A DNA stretch of 33,032 nt from an uncultured Ruminococcus sp. (GTDB taxonomy: Bacteria > Bacillota > Clostridia > Oscillospirales > Acutalibacteraceae). Of the stretch, positions 8,974 through 17,045 are shown piece by piece. The notes beneath the pieces are model-generated. The model worked only from the letters and a program-made list of their open reading frames with translations, was not told where the DNA came from and did no database searches. The DNA is taken from the NCBI GenBank assembly GCA_902773135.1, contig CACYDP010000080.1, forward strand, positions 1 to 33,032. Direction: 5' to 3'. Both the position numbers and the translations under genes were made by a program. Positions within the stretch are counted from its first letter, which is position 1, and every line of letters begins with the position of its first letter.

Positions 8974-10262
8974 TTTGCATTATTCTCCCTGTTTCTTTCG
9001 TTTTCCTTTGTTTCACGTTCTTCCTGTTCTTCTTTGACTTTCATAAATTTTTTATACTTAACCCAAAAGGCAATGAAGATAACTGCAAGAACCGCCATTT
9101 CTGCAATCACAATCAAAAGACTGTATTGATTGCTGTTGGTTTCGTTGACACGCACTACACATTTTTTTGAAATTTTACCGTCAAGCGTTGAAAATGTGAT
9201 GGTCGCTTTTCCTCCCGAAACAGCAGTGATTCTACAATCAGCATCTACGGTTGCTACATCGGTATTGGAAGATACCGCTCTGAGCGACGGTGTACCGGCA
9301 TTGGCGGGACGAACCGTAAAACTCATATCATAGGTATCGCCCGTATCAATTTCAATGGCAGTTTTGTCAAGCGTAATGTCCTTAATCTTATCGGTACTTA
9401 CTTTTTCTTCTTTATACAGCACCACCAGATCATCGTCATTGATAATGCACGATATATTCATATTATATGTAAACACTGTCACACTTGCGGAGCAAACAAC
9501 TTTTGTACTTTTTTCATCATTATAGACATACATTTTATACGCACCGCTTAAAACATCTTCAAAATAAAATTTTCCGTTTTCATCAGTCAGTGCGGATACC
9601 GATTCCACGGAGTTTCGCAAAACGACTTTCATTTTCGCTTTTTTCTCTCCGGCAATGGAATACAGAACACCATCTATATCGACCTTGGTATTAGTTTTAT
9701 CCGATTTTGAAAGGACCTTCACTACACATTTATTACTTATCGCAGAACTGGAAGATTCCACCGTAATGACAGCAACACCTGCTTTGACAGCTGTAATTTT
9801 GCCATTTTTATCTACTTTTGCCACTTTTTCATTCGATGAAGAATAATACACACTTTTGTCACTGGTATCTTCAGGCATAATAGTTGCTTTCAGTTTATGC
9901 GTTTTGCCCTCGTCAAGCGTGATGCTCTGACTGTTCAGTTCCACAGAAGAAGGGGCATTGCCGCTGATAACATTAACCGTACAGGTGGCTCTCACCTTTG
10001 TTCCCGAAACAGCATATATCTCCGCTTTACCCGAAGTAATCGCCGTAACAACGCCCTCATTGTCAACCGAAACAATTTTTTCGTCCGATGAAACAAATTC
10101 AATATCGCTGACAGCTTTCGTAAAAGAAAGCCTGTATGTCTGAAGTGCATATAAATTCACAGTATCACGGCTGAACTTCACTTCTGCCGCAGATGCATCA
10201 ACAGCAAACAACAAACATACCGCCGAAAATATCAGAAGAATACTGAATACTCTTTTTTTCAT
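8970..10262 (-). CDS. Membrane-anchored extracellular protein with three BIG2-type Ig-like domains
   Basis: A 430-aa protein with a signal peptide (1-26, ASA), BIG2-like Ig domains at about 27-99, 105-185 and 290-372, and a carboxypeptidase-regulatory-like or CnaB-like fold near 195-260 (TDENGKFYFEDV). A transmembrane helix (about 380-402) and a charged, Glu/Lys/Arg/Asn-rich C-terminal tail of about 28 residues, perhaps a short coiled coil facing the cytosol, complete it. The ATG at 10262 follows GAGAGGG at 7 nt. It overlaps both neighbours by four bases, so it is made with the glycosyltransferase and the cytidylyltransferase. No enzymatic motif is seen. A role as surface scaffold or acceptor for the polysaccharide is inference from context. 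Confidence 0.85.
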   Translation of the reverse strand: MKKRVFSILLIFSAVCLLFAVDASAAEVKFSRDTVNLYALQTYRLSFTKAVSDIEFVSSDEKIVSVDNEGVVTAITSGKAEIYAVSGTKVRATCTVNVISGNAPSSVELNSQSITLDEGKTHKLKATIMPEDTSDKSVYYSSSNEKVAKVDKNGKITAVKAGVAVITVESSSSAISNKCVVKVLSKSDKTNTKVDIDGVLYSIAGEKKAKMKVVLRNSVESVSALTDENGKFYFEDVLSGAYKMYVYNDEKSTKVVCSASVTVFTYNMNISCIINDDDLVVLYKEEKVSTDKIKDITLDKTAIEIDTGDTYDMSFTVRPANAGTPSLRAVSSNTDVATVDADCRITAVSGGKATITFSTLDGKISKKCVVRVNETNSNQYSLLIVIAEMAVLAVIFIAFWVKYKKFMKVKEEQEERETKENERNRENNAK

Positions 10263-11404
10263 AGATGAACCCTCTCTTTTTTCTGTATATCATCTTTCCG
10301 ATAATCTCTGTCGAGAATCGCCAGAAGTGTAGGACGGACATTATCCAGCAGATACTTTTCATCGAGAGAAGCATTGGATTTCAGTCTGCCGTACAGTGCC
10401 TCATCAGACAATACCTCGTTGATTTTCAAAAACATATCATCCCTATCATTGGCATCAAACAAAACAGCATTCACACCGTCTTCGGCAAGGTCAACGTGCC
10501 CTTTGACAGCCGATAATGCAGCAGGAAGCCCGCAGTACAGAGCCTCCATTACATTAAAAGGAAGGCCTTCCATTTTCGATGCCGAAACAAGCAAATCGCA
10601 GCTTCTGTAAATGAGATTAACATCTTGCTGCTGACCCAAAAAACGTATCCTGCCGCCAAGCTCATATTTTTCCGCAAGAAGCCTGCATTTTTCGCTGTCT
10701 GCACCGTCACCTGCCAATACAAGCATAATATTCTGATGTTCACGGCACAGTCTGTTAAAAACTTCGATAACGGAAATCTGGTTTTTTCTTGCAGACAATT
10801 CTCCCACACAGAGCAGAATTTTGGTATGATCATCTGCACCGATCTTTCTACGCCAATGCTGCCGCTGTTCCCTATTGTTGCTGTCAAAACGTTTTGCGTC
10901 AAGACCCATACCATATATATAATGTAAGTTTTTGCCTAATTGATATTTTCGGGCGAGAATATAATCTTCATTATTCATTACCACAAGCTCGTCAACGGGT
11001 GACTTTGTCATTTTCTCACACAGAAGAATAAAGCTGTCTTTCAGCCCGTTGTGCTGCGAAAACATATATCCGTGTGAAATATGTACAAAATACGGCTTAT
11101 CACGGCGTATCATCATCAAAGCGGCTTTCACTGCCGTTCCTGCCAAAGTGGTGTTGGAACAGATCACCTCATAATGATTTTCCTGTATTATTTTTTTCAA
11201 AGAAAAAATCGTCTTGATATTGCCGGCAGAAAACAGATTCTTCGTAAATGCAAGATCATAACAGCGATCTATCAGAGGATGTCGGGTATTGCCCTGTACA
11301 GCAATATGTACCTCGTATCCGTTTTCCTTAAAATATTGAATATACGGAAGATGAAAATTTAATATATGCGACACTCTCGACGCACAGAACAATATACGTT
11401 TCAA
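10259..11404 (-). CDS. GT4-family glycosyltransferase of the surface-polysaccharide operon
   Basis: Retaining glycosyltransferase with a GT-B fold, expected to add a sugar to a lipid-linked precursor on the cytoplasmic face. The acceptor-side N-domain holds SRVSHILNFHLPYI. The C-domain has LCVGELSARKNQ, LAGDG, and the nucleotide-sugar motif E-G-L-P-F-N-V-M-E (E-x7-E). I start at TTG 11404 because AAGGTGAT lies just before it and the product then opens MKRILFCAS. The alternative GTG at 11413 falls inside that ribosome site. Length 381 aa is normal for the family. It lies 18 nt after the ABC ATPase gene and overlaps the next gene by four bases. Donor sugar and linkage cannot be read from the sequence. 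Confidence 0.9.
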   Translation of the reverse strand: MKRILFCASRVSHILNFHLPYIQYFKENGYEVHIAVQGNTRHPLIDRCYDLAFTKNLFSAGNIKTIFSLKKIIQENHYEVICSNTTLAGTAVKAALMMIRRDKPYFVHISHGYMFSQHNGLKDSFILLCEKMTKSPVDELVVMNNEDYILARKYQLGKNLHYIYGMGLDAKRFDSNNREQRQHWRRKIGADDHTKILLCVGELSARKNQISVIEVFNRLCREHQNIMLVLAGDGADSEKCRLLAEKYELGGRIRFLGQQQDVNLIYRSCDLLVSASKMEGLPFNVMEALYCGLPAALSAVKGHVDLAEDGVNAVLFDANDRDDMFLKINEVLSDEALYGRLKSNASLDEKYLLDNVRPTLLAILDRDYRKDDIQKKERVHL

Positions 11405-11422
11405 CGAAATCACCTTTTTAGG

Positions 11423-12286
11423 TTAAATATCCGCCTCCGCAAGACTTCTGATACGTCCTGTGGGCTGACGCACTTCCTTTTTAGAAGTTTTCAGAAATTT
11501 AGAATATTTATCGCATATTTCTTCCGAACTTCCTATATCGATCATTTTGCCTTTATCCAGCCATACGGCTCTGCGGCACACTTTTTTGACCTGATTGGTA
11601 TTGTGGGAAACAAACAGAATGGTGGTACCGCCTTTAAGCATTTCGGCAATCCGCTTTTCACACTTCTGCTTGAACTTGGCATCACCTACGGCAAGAACCT
11701 CATCGGCGATGATAATATCGGCATTCACACAGGTTGCAACCGCAAATCCGAGTCTTGAAACCATACCTGACGAAAAACTTTTCATCGGAACATCAACAAA
11801 TTTCTCCAGTTCGGAAAATTCTATAATTTCATCAAAGCGTTTTTTCATATACTTATTGGTATGACCGTGCATTGCCCCTGCCAGAAATATATTTTCTCTT
11901 GCGGAAAGACTTCTGTCAAAACCACCGTTAATTTCAATCAGCGGTGCCACATTACCTTTTACAGTAATATTGCCTCTTGCAGGCTTGATGATGCCCGCAA
12001 TGGCTTTGAGCAAAGTAGATTTGCCCGAACCGTTCCTGCCGATCAGGGCAAGCGAATCCCCCTTTTTCACCTGAAAACTAACATTTTTAATCGCCCAGAA
12101 TTCATCAAAAGCCACTTTTCCCTTGATCATATTGATGAAGTATTCTTTCAGACCGTCTTCTTTGTTTTTGCTGAGGTTAAACATCACCGAAACATCATCA
12201 ACGTTGACGCAGACATCATCGTCTTCGGGATCTCTTCCCACGTTCTGATTCTGCATAAATTCGATTTGTGCATTAGAAATTTCCAT
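11423..12286 (-). CDS. ABC transporter ATPase for polysaccharide or teichoic-acid export (Wzt/TagH type)
   Basis: Cytosolic ATPase subunit that powers export of a lipid-linked glycan with the permease encoded just upstream. Walker A GRNGSGKS is at 83-90, the signature has the Wzt/TagH form SSGM (172-175) rather than SGGQ, Walker B ends in D195-E196, and a switch histidine follows in FVSHN. An N-terminal extension of about 60 residues precedes the nucleotide domain. The C-terminal sugar-binding domain of long Wzt proteins is absent. Start ATG at 12286 follows AGAGGTGG; a longer frame back to 12346 would overlap the permease and has no ribosome site. Predicted 287 aa, 13 nt after the permease stop. 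Confidence 0.92.
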   Translation of the reverse strand: MEISNAQIEFMQNQNVGRDPEDDDVCVNVDDVSVMFNLSKNKEDGLKEYFINMIKGKVAFDEFWAIKNVSFQVKKGDSLALIGRNGSGKSTLLKAIAGIIKPARGNITVKGNVAPLIEINGGFDRSLSARENIFLAGAMHGHTNKYMKKRFDEIIEFSELEKFVDVPMKSFSSGMVSRLGFAVATCVNADIIIADEVLAVGDAKFKQKCEKRIAEMLKGGTTILFVSHNTNQVKKVCRRAVWLDKGKMIDIGSSEEICDKYSKFLKTSKKEVRQPTGRIRSLAEADI

Positions 12287-12299
12287 ATCATCCACCTCT

Positions 12300-13079
12300 T
12301 TAAATGTACAGGAAGAATCTTTCTTCTTTTTCTTTGAACGTAACAATACCCAGAATAAGCGTAATAATACTGTACAATGTTGCGATAATAAAAGTACGCT
12401 CCGAGGGCATCACGCCGTTCATCGTCAAATCACGGAAAATAGAAAGATAAATATAGATCGGATTCAGATCCCAGAGAAACCGGAATTGTGACGGGATAAT
12501 ATCAACGGGGTAGAAAAGCGGCGTTAAATACATCCACATTCTTCTTGCGACACTATACAAATGATCCAGGTCACGAAGGAATGTACCATAAGCACAAAGG
12601 AACATTCCCAGTCCCAGTGCAAAAAAATAGGAATAGATCAAAGGGACAAAAAACAAAAATACATTCATGGTAAAAGGCACCTTAAAAAATGCCGCAACAA
12701 TAAAAAACGTTATCAGAGAAAACAATGCCATAATAAACTGCAGTGTCACGGAAGAAATACAGAAGAAATAATTGGGTATTTTCATTTTTTTAATCAAAGA
12801 AGCATTGTGTATCATACTGTTCATTGCATTATGGCTTGCCTGCGTAATAAAAGTAAAAATAATATATCCGCTGAACCAGTATACGGGGTAATACGGTATG
12901 GAACGCCTAAATACGGTAGAAAAAACAACCGACATTACTACCATCAGAAGCAGCGGGTTCAGCATTGACCACGCAATGCCAAGTACGGACTTATAATATT
13001 TCTTTTTAAAATCACGCTTTACAATCTCTTTCAAAAAAGGCATATAGTTCATAAATTCATACAGACTTTTTTTCAACAT
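12300..13079 (-). CDS. ABC-2 type permease for polysaccharide or teichoic-acid export (Wzm/TagG type)
   Basis: Integral membrane subunit (259 aa) of a two-component glycan exporter, first gene of the minus-strand polysaccharide operon. It starts with the amphipathic region and the DFKKKYYKSVLG motif typical of Wzm/TagG. About six hydrophobic segments follow, including those around PLLLMVVMSVVF, ALFSLITFFIVAAFF and SYFFALGLGMFL. The conserved RDL and PLFYP segments of ABC-2 exporters are present near 165-195. I use ATG 13079 because AGGAG lies 7 nt ahead. The ATG at 13085 would have only one base of spacing. Substrate is unknown. Confidence 0.92.
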   Translation of the reverse strand: MLKKSLYEFMNYMPFLKEIVKRDFKKKYYKSVLGIAWSMLNPLLLMVVMSVVFSTVFRRSIPYYPVYWFSGYIIFTFITQASHNAMNSMIHNASLIKKMKIPNYFFCISSVTLQFIMALFSLITFFIVAAFFKVPFTMNVFLFFVPLIYSYFFALGLGMFLCAYGTFLRDLDHLYSVARRMWMYLTPLFYPVDIIPSQFRFLWDLNPIYIYLSIFRDLTMNGVMPSERTFIIATLYSIITLILGIVTFKEKEERFFLYI

Positions 13080-13124
13080 AAACATTCTCCTGCCGTCTTG
13101 ATTTTTCCGTAAAGTTACATAGTC

Positions 13125-13153
13125 ATTATAACATCAATATGTTTTCTTGTCCA
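13125..13153 (-). promoter_or_regulatory. Predicted sigma-A promoter of the ABC exporter operon
   Basis: On the minus strand TGGACA (13153-13148) and a consensus TATAAT (13130-13125) are 17 bases apart, 45 nt upstream of the chosen permease start. It should drive the five-gene operon down to the cytidylyltransferase. Confidence 0.75.
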
Positions 13154-13332
13154 TTGATTTTTTATGTCAAAAAAAGAACTTTAGTGAAGAAAAATATACC
13201 CAATTTGCCCTATTGCCATACTCACACAGAATACCGCTGTGTATGCCTGCCAATCGGCACAAAACAACAGCGGATAGGACAAATTCAATATTAGTTGGCT
13301 GTGTTTGATTTTTTTCTTTGTGATATTTCCTG

Positions 13333-13361
13333 TTTACAAAAAAATAAAAATATACTATAAT
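13333..13361 (+). promoter_or_regulatory. Predicted sigma-A promoter of the sugar-transferase genes
   Basis: TTTACA (13333-13338) and TATAAT (13356-13361) are exactly 17 bases apart. The predicted transcript would begin at about 13368, on top of the first in-frame ATG (13367), which bears on where translation starts. Confidence 0.8.
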
Positions 13362-13375
13362 CTATAATGAGTAAC

Positions 13376-13401
13376 AATGACAATCTTTTGTTATTGTCAT
13401 T
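13376..13401 (+). promoter_or_regulatory. 9-bp inverted repeat in the leader of the sugar-transferase gene
   Basis: AATGACAAT (13376-13384) and ATTGTCATT (13393-13401) are exact inverted copies separated by 8 bases. The element lies just after the predicted transcription start and 19 nt before the preferred TTG start, so it would be a leader hairpin or an operator overlapping the start of transcription. No T tract follows. Confidence 0.6.
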
Positions 13402-13420
13402 AACGGAAAGCGGTGATATT

Positions 13421-14815
13421 TTGATAAAGCAAAACCAAGGCAAACTCAACGTTCTGCATATTATCATAGATATTTCTCTCAGCGTGATTTCCTGTGCCGC
13501 TTCCTATTTTTTATACAAAGCAATTTTTTACATTGACCTGTTGTACGAGTGGCATTATAATTATCCCGTCATTATTGCCATTGTCGTTATCACAGCCGCT
13601 TTACAGATCATATTCAACCGTATCTTCGATTTGTACCGCTCTTACCGCTCTACACGATTTATTTTTGAATTCACCAATTTGGTAAAATCAGGCATTACGA
13701 TGTTTGCGGTTCTTGCGGGGGTGGCTCTGGCGACTTCTCAGCTTGCAACGTGTCAGCTCTCTATCTTTTTTTATTTTTTATGCTATACGTTTCTGTCGGG
13801 CTCCTATCGTTTTTTTCTCAGAAAACTCCTGCGTTATATGCGTAAAAAAGGCTATAACAAAAAAACAATCGTAATGATAGGACTCAACAACTGTACCAAT
13901 AACTTTATCAACAAAATCCATTCTTCTCCGGATTTAGGATATAATATTCTGGGCTATTTTGGTTTTGAACCGGACAGAAAACTGCCGCAAATTTATCTGG
14001 GCAATTTTGACAGGCTTTCAGAGTATTTTCAACTCTTTCACCCCGATGAAGCATTGATTATGCTGTCAGACAAATTGGAACCGCAGCTGGGAAATATTGT
14101 TGACATCTGCGAAAGCTGGGGTGTGAAATTTTCTATTATCCCCAATATGTTTTCCAATTTTTCATCGAGAATGTATATTTCGAGTTTTGACGGTATTCCT
14201 GTAATGAGTATGAGGAAAGTTCCTCTCGAAAACTCATTCAATAAGTTTATCAAGCGTTCTCTCGACATTATCATCTCTGTATTGATGCTCATCATTCTGT
14301 CACCGCTGATGCTCATGACCGCAGTCATCATCAAATTGACATCTCCCGGCAAGGTCATCTTCAAACAGGAACGGGTAGGTGTCGGCACCAAGCCCTTTGT
14401 GATGTACAAATTCCGCTCTATGCGTACCGATACCGAACAAGACCTCTCTATGACGGAAAAAAACGATAACCGCTGCACACCGTTCGGCAGGTTTATAAGA
14501 AGATTCAGTATTGATGAGCTTCCTCAGCTTTTTAACGTACTCAAAGGCAATATGAGCCTTGTTGGTCCACGTCCCGAAATCCCCTTTTATGTCGATAAAT
14601 TCAGAAAATCCGTACCGCTTTATATGGTAAAACACTATGTAAAACCCGGCATCACAGGCTGGGCACAGGTCAACGACCTGAGAGGAGGAGATACCTCCAT
14701 TAGTGAAAGAATCAAGTATGATATTTATTATATTGAAAACTGGTCAGTGATATTTGATTTTAAAATTCTGCTGAAAACGCTTATCAAAGCTGTTTTTTCA
14801 AAAAATGCACGATAA
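13421..14815 (+). CDS. Polyprenyl-phosphate sugar-1-phosphate transferase (exopolysaccharide initiation, WbaP/CpsE type)
   Basis: Membrane enzyme that moves a sugar-1-phosphate from a nucleotide sugar to undecaprenyl phosphate, the first step of lipid-linked glycan assembly. About four N-terminal hydrophobic segments and a nucleotide-binding-like middle domain (KTIVMIGLNN) precede the C-terminal transferase domain (about 275-464). Its motifs are KRSLDIIIS, the membrane hairpin, FKQERVG, YKFRSMR, SIDELPQL and LVGPRPE. I prefer TTG 13421: the product then opens MIKQNQGKLN as its relatives do, and GGTGAT lies just upstream. The frame extends to ATG 13367, but that has no ribosome site and coincides with the predicted transcript start. 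Length 464 aa from TTG. Which sugar it transfers is not evident. Confidence 0.93.
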   Translation: MIKQNQGKLNVLHIIIDISLSVISCAASYFLYKAIFYIDLLYEWHYNYPVIIAIVVITAALQIIFNRIFDLYRSYRSTRFIFEFTNLVKSGITMFAVLAGVALATSQLATCQLSIFFYFLCYTFLSGSYRFFLRKLLRYMRKKGYNKKTIVMIGLNNCTNNFINKIHSSPDLGYNILGYFGFEPDRKLPQIYLGNFDRLSEYFQLFHPDEALIMLSDKLEPQLGNIVDICESWGVKFSIIPNMFSNFSSRMYISSFDGIPVMSMRKVPLENSFNKFIKRSLDIIISVLMLIILSPLMLMTAVIIKLTSPGKVIFKQERVGVGTKPFVMYKFRSMRTDTEQDLSMTEKNDNRCTPFGRFIRRFSIDELPQLFNVLKGNMSLVGPRPEIPFYVDKFRKSVPLYMVKHYVKPGITGWAQVNDLRGGDTSISERIKYDIYYIENWSVIFDFKILLKTLIKAVFSKNAR

Positions 14816-14829
14816 TCATCTATTTGTGA

Positions 14830-15990
14830 ATGGAGTTGTTTTGTTTGCTGTTATACACAATTAACAATCTGCTGATACTGATATGGTCAGCAATATTCTG
14901 TTTCAGAAAACCGTCAAAACCGAAAAACATCATATTTACCATCATTGTTTTTTCTCAGCTGCTTGCCATTATGCTGTGCCGTGAACAAATAGGATATGAC
15001 TATAATATGTATGCGGTAGGGTATCGGTTTATGAACGAAGACGGCTTTACCAACCTCACGTACAAGGACTGGGAAATCGGTTTTGTTATCATGACAAAAC
15101 TGCTCGGAATGGTTCTGCCGAATTATATATGGTATATTGGTTTGCTGACGATCATTGCCATTGTGCCGGCAGGCATCTTCATATGCAAACATTCCGAAAT
15201 GCCGTGGCTTTCAACTATATTGTATATCAATACATTCCTGTACTTTATGGAAATCAACTTTCTGCGTCAGGCAGTCGCACTGTCCATTGTCATGATTGCC
15301 TGGGAGTTTATGAAACGAAACAAATTTATCGCATTTGCCATCACCATTATCATCGCTTCTCTTTTCCATCAGACAGTACTGATTCTGATACCCGCTTATT
15401 TTATGGCAAAAATGAAACCGACCGCAAAAGAACTGATTATTTATGCTTATCTGCTGCTGTGGTTTGCTATTTCTTCCACAGGCATTCTGAATCTCATCAC
15501 TAATTTTTATCACGAAGAGTACAATAATTCATCCTTTCTTACTGAAGGCGTATCCATTATCTATTCGGTACTTCCCGTACTCACAACCATCTTCGCCTTT
15601 ATACTGGTTAAATCAGGTACCATCAACGTTACCAAAGAAAACAAGTATCTGATCAATTTATCGCTGATGTCCTGTATGATGCTGATTACCATGTCAAGAC
15701 ACAGCATTATCGAACGTTTTTCCTACTACTTCCTGATATTCTTTATCCTGCTTGCTCCCGTAATCTACAAATCCGTCAGAACTTCGGGTATCAAGCTCTC
15801 TTTCGGAGAAACAAAAACAATCAGCATTACAAGCGAACGCAGTAAAACTGCTGTTGCTGTCATATTTGTCATTGCCGTTCTGATACTGTCATATGTTGAG
15901 TTTTATTACGGACTTTTTGAAAACGCCCACGGCACTGTTCCCTACAACACATGGCTGAGAACATCATGGTCTGACTTTTTGATGTATTAA
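14830..15990 (+). CDS. EpsG-family polysaccharide polymerase-like membrane protein
   Basis: Polytopic membrane protein (up to 386 aa) with roughly ten hydrophobic segments and the EpsG pattern: an early G-Y-D-Y-x-x-Y loop (about 55-61), NFLRQAVALSIVM in the middle and a following FHQTVL. EpsG-like proteins are thought to polymerise lipid-linked repeat units outside the cell, in the role Wzy has elsewhere. It follows the sugar transferase after 14 nt and probably shares its promoter. The ATG at 14830 lacks a ribosome site. TTG at 14845, 9 nt after GGAG, is a good alternative that shortens it by five residues. No flippase gene is nearby. Confidence 0.85.
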   Translation: MELFCLLLYTINNLLILIWSAIFCFRKPSKPKNIIFTIIVFSQLLAIMLCREQIGYDYNMYAVGYRFMNEDGFTNLTYKDWEIGFVIMTKLLGMVLPNYIWYIGLLTIIAIVPAGIFICKHSEMPWLSTILYINTFLYFMEINFLRQAVALSIVMIAWEFMKRNKFIAFAITIIIASLFHQTVLILIPAYFMAKMKPTAKELIIYAYLLLWFAISSTGILNLITNFYHEEYNNSSFLTEGVSIIYSVLPVLTTIFAFILVKSGTINVTKENKYLINLSLMSCMMLITMSRHSIIERFSYYFLIFFILLAPVIYKSVRTSGIKLSFGETKTISITSERSKTAVAVIFVIAVLILSYVEFYYGLFENAHGTVPYNTWLRTSWSDFLMY

Positions 15991-16113
15991 ATTCGCTTTT
16001 TAAGCCTAAATCCGCAACACTATGATTCTACTCTGTTATGCTTTTATTTTACAACAAAAAGCAGAACGAAAAAAAAATCATTTGTAATCTTTTACCAAAT
16101 CGTAATTTCAGTA

Positions 16114-16143
16114 TTGACATCATTGTAACAAATGTGGTATCAT
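16114..16143 (+). promoter_or_regulatory. Predicted strong promoter of the small secreted protein gene
   Basis: Consensus TTGACA (16114-16119) and TATCAT (16138-16143), preceded by TGG, are 18 bases apart. The gene has its own terminator, so it is a single-gene unit. Confidence 0.75.
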
Positions 16144-16188
16144 TACATTGTCAAAAAGCAAACAATATTTTTAAGGAGGATGTTTACA

Positions 16189-16926
16189 ATGAACATTAAA
16201 AAAAGTTTCTTGGTAGCTCTTGCTGCTGCAACAGCTATCTCTTCTGTAACTGCATTGACAGCATCTGCTGCCGAACTCGGTAAGTCTGATTCAACTGCAT
16301 CCGCTAGCGTTGTAGCTGACGGTGAGACTCTTACCGCCGAAGTTAAAATCGGTGATATAGAAGTCGCTCTTGAAGCTGATTCCGATAAGGTTCCCGAAGG
16401 TTCTATCGTTACTGTTGCCATCGTTGAAAACACCGATGTTCAGAAGGCTATTGACGACCTCGGCATCAAAGAATCTCTGATTCTTGACATTACTGTTAAA
16501 GATCTTGACGGTAAAGAGCTTGAACTTAAGGATGCTGGCGTTAAAGTAAAGATCACAACCAACAAGTATGATACCGTATATGTATATGAAGATGGTTCTC
16601 TGAAGAACCTTAATGCTGCAAAGAGCGGTGATGCTCTTTCTTTCACAGCTCCCCACTTCTCATACTTTGTTCTTTCTAAGGGTACAGGTACAGGTTCAAG
16701 TACATCTACTACTTCAACAGCAGCTTCTACCACAGGTACTTCTTCTAAAGCAGGTACAACCACTACCGGTACAACCACTACAACAAGCAGCAGCACAGGT
16801 AAGGGTGACTCTGTAACAACAGGTGACAGTGCAACAGCTACAACCGTTGCTATCTTCGCTGTAATGGGTATCGTTGCTCTTGGTACAGCAGTTGTTGCTT
16901 CCAAGACAAAAAAAGCATCTAAGTAA
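16189..16926 (+). CDS. Small secreted, C-terminally anchored protein of unknown function, probably abundant
   Basis: A 245-aa surface protein I cannot assign to a named function. Signal peptide 1-28 (ASA), then a mostly beta-strand domain to about residue 165 ending in ALSFTAPHFSYFVLSK. This resembles the final strand pattern of internalin-like and other Gram-positive surface domains. A Ser/Thr/Gly linker (about 168-206) leads to VTTGDSA, a hydrophobic segment and KTKKASK. That tail looks like a sortase signal with a degenerate motif (V-T-T-G-D instead of L-P-x-T-G). ATG 16189 is set by an ideal AAGGAGG at 9 nt; the frame extends upstream but without a site. Consensus-like promoter, ribosome site, private terminator and heavy use of GCT, GGT, GTT and ACA codons suggest high expression. 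Confidence 0.85.
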   Translation: MNIKKSFLVALAAATAISSVTALTASAAELGKSDSTASASVVADGETLTAEVKIGDIEVALEADSDKVPEGSIVTVAIVENTDVQKAIDDLGIKESLILDITVKDLDGKELELKDAGVKVKITTNKYDTVYVYEDGSLKNLNAAKSGDALSFTAPHFSYFVLSKGTGTGSSTSTTSTAASTTGTSSKAGTTTTGTTTTTSSSTGKGDSVTTGDSATATTVAIFAVMGIVALGTAVVASKTKKASK

Positions 16927-16985
16927 TTCATAATACTTAATTATCAGTTTGTTTTACTTGCTTCTTGACAAAGTATTATACATGA

Positions 16986-17017
16986 GGGATATTGCCGGTA
17001 AGCAATATCCCTTTTTT
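16986..17017 (+). terminator. Rho-independent terminator after the small secreted protein gene
   Basis: GGGATATTGC (16986-16995) pairs perfectly with GCAATATCCC (17002-17011) around a 6-nt loop, followed by six T residues. Confidence 0.95.
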
Positions 17018-17045
17018 GCATATATCAATCAAAGGAGATAAACAT

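Larger units (their letters stand above)
13080..13420. other. Divergent intergenic control region of the polysaccharide cluster
   Basis: No gene is seen. Two strong promoters face away from each other with their -35 boxes about 180 bases apart. Between them are two small inverted repeats: ACACAG (13224-13229) with CTGTGT (13237-13242), and TGCC (13248-13251) with GGCA (13256-13259). They could be operator or hairpin elements; neither has a T tract on either strand. Confidence 0.6.

Noticed and set aside
16025-16072. Imperfect hairpin after the EpsG-like gene (GTTATGCTTTT with AAAAGCAGAAC)
   Set aside because: One mismatch, and on neither strand is it followed by a T tract. The plus side continues with A residues, so I do not call a terminator.
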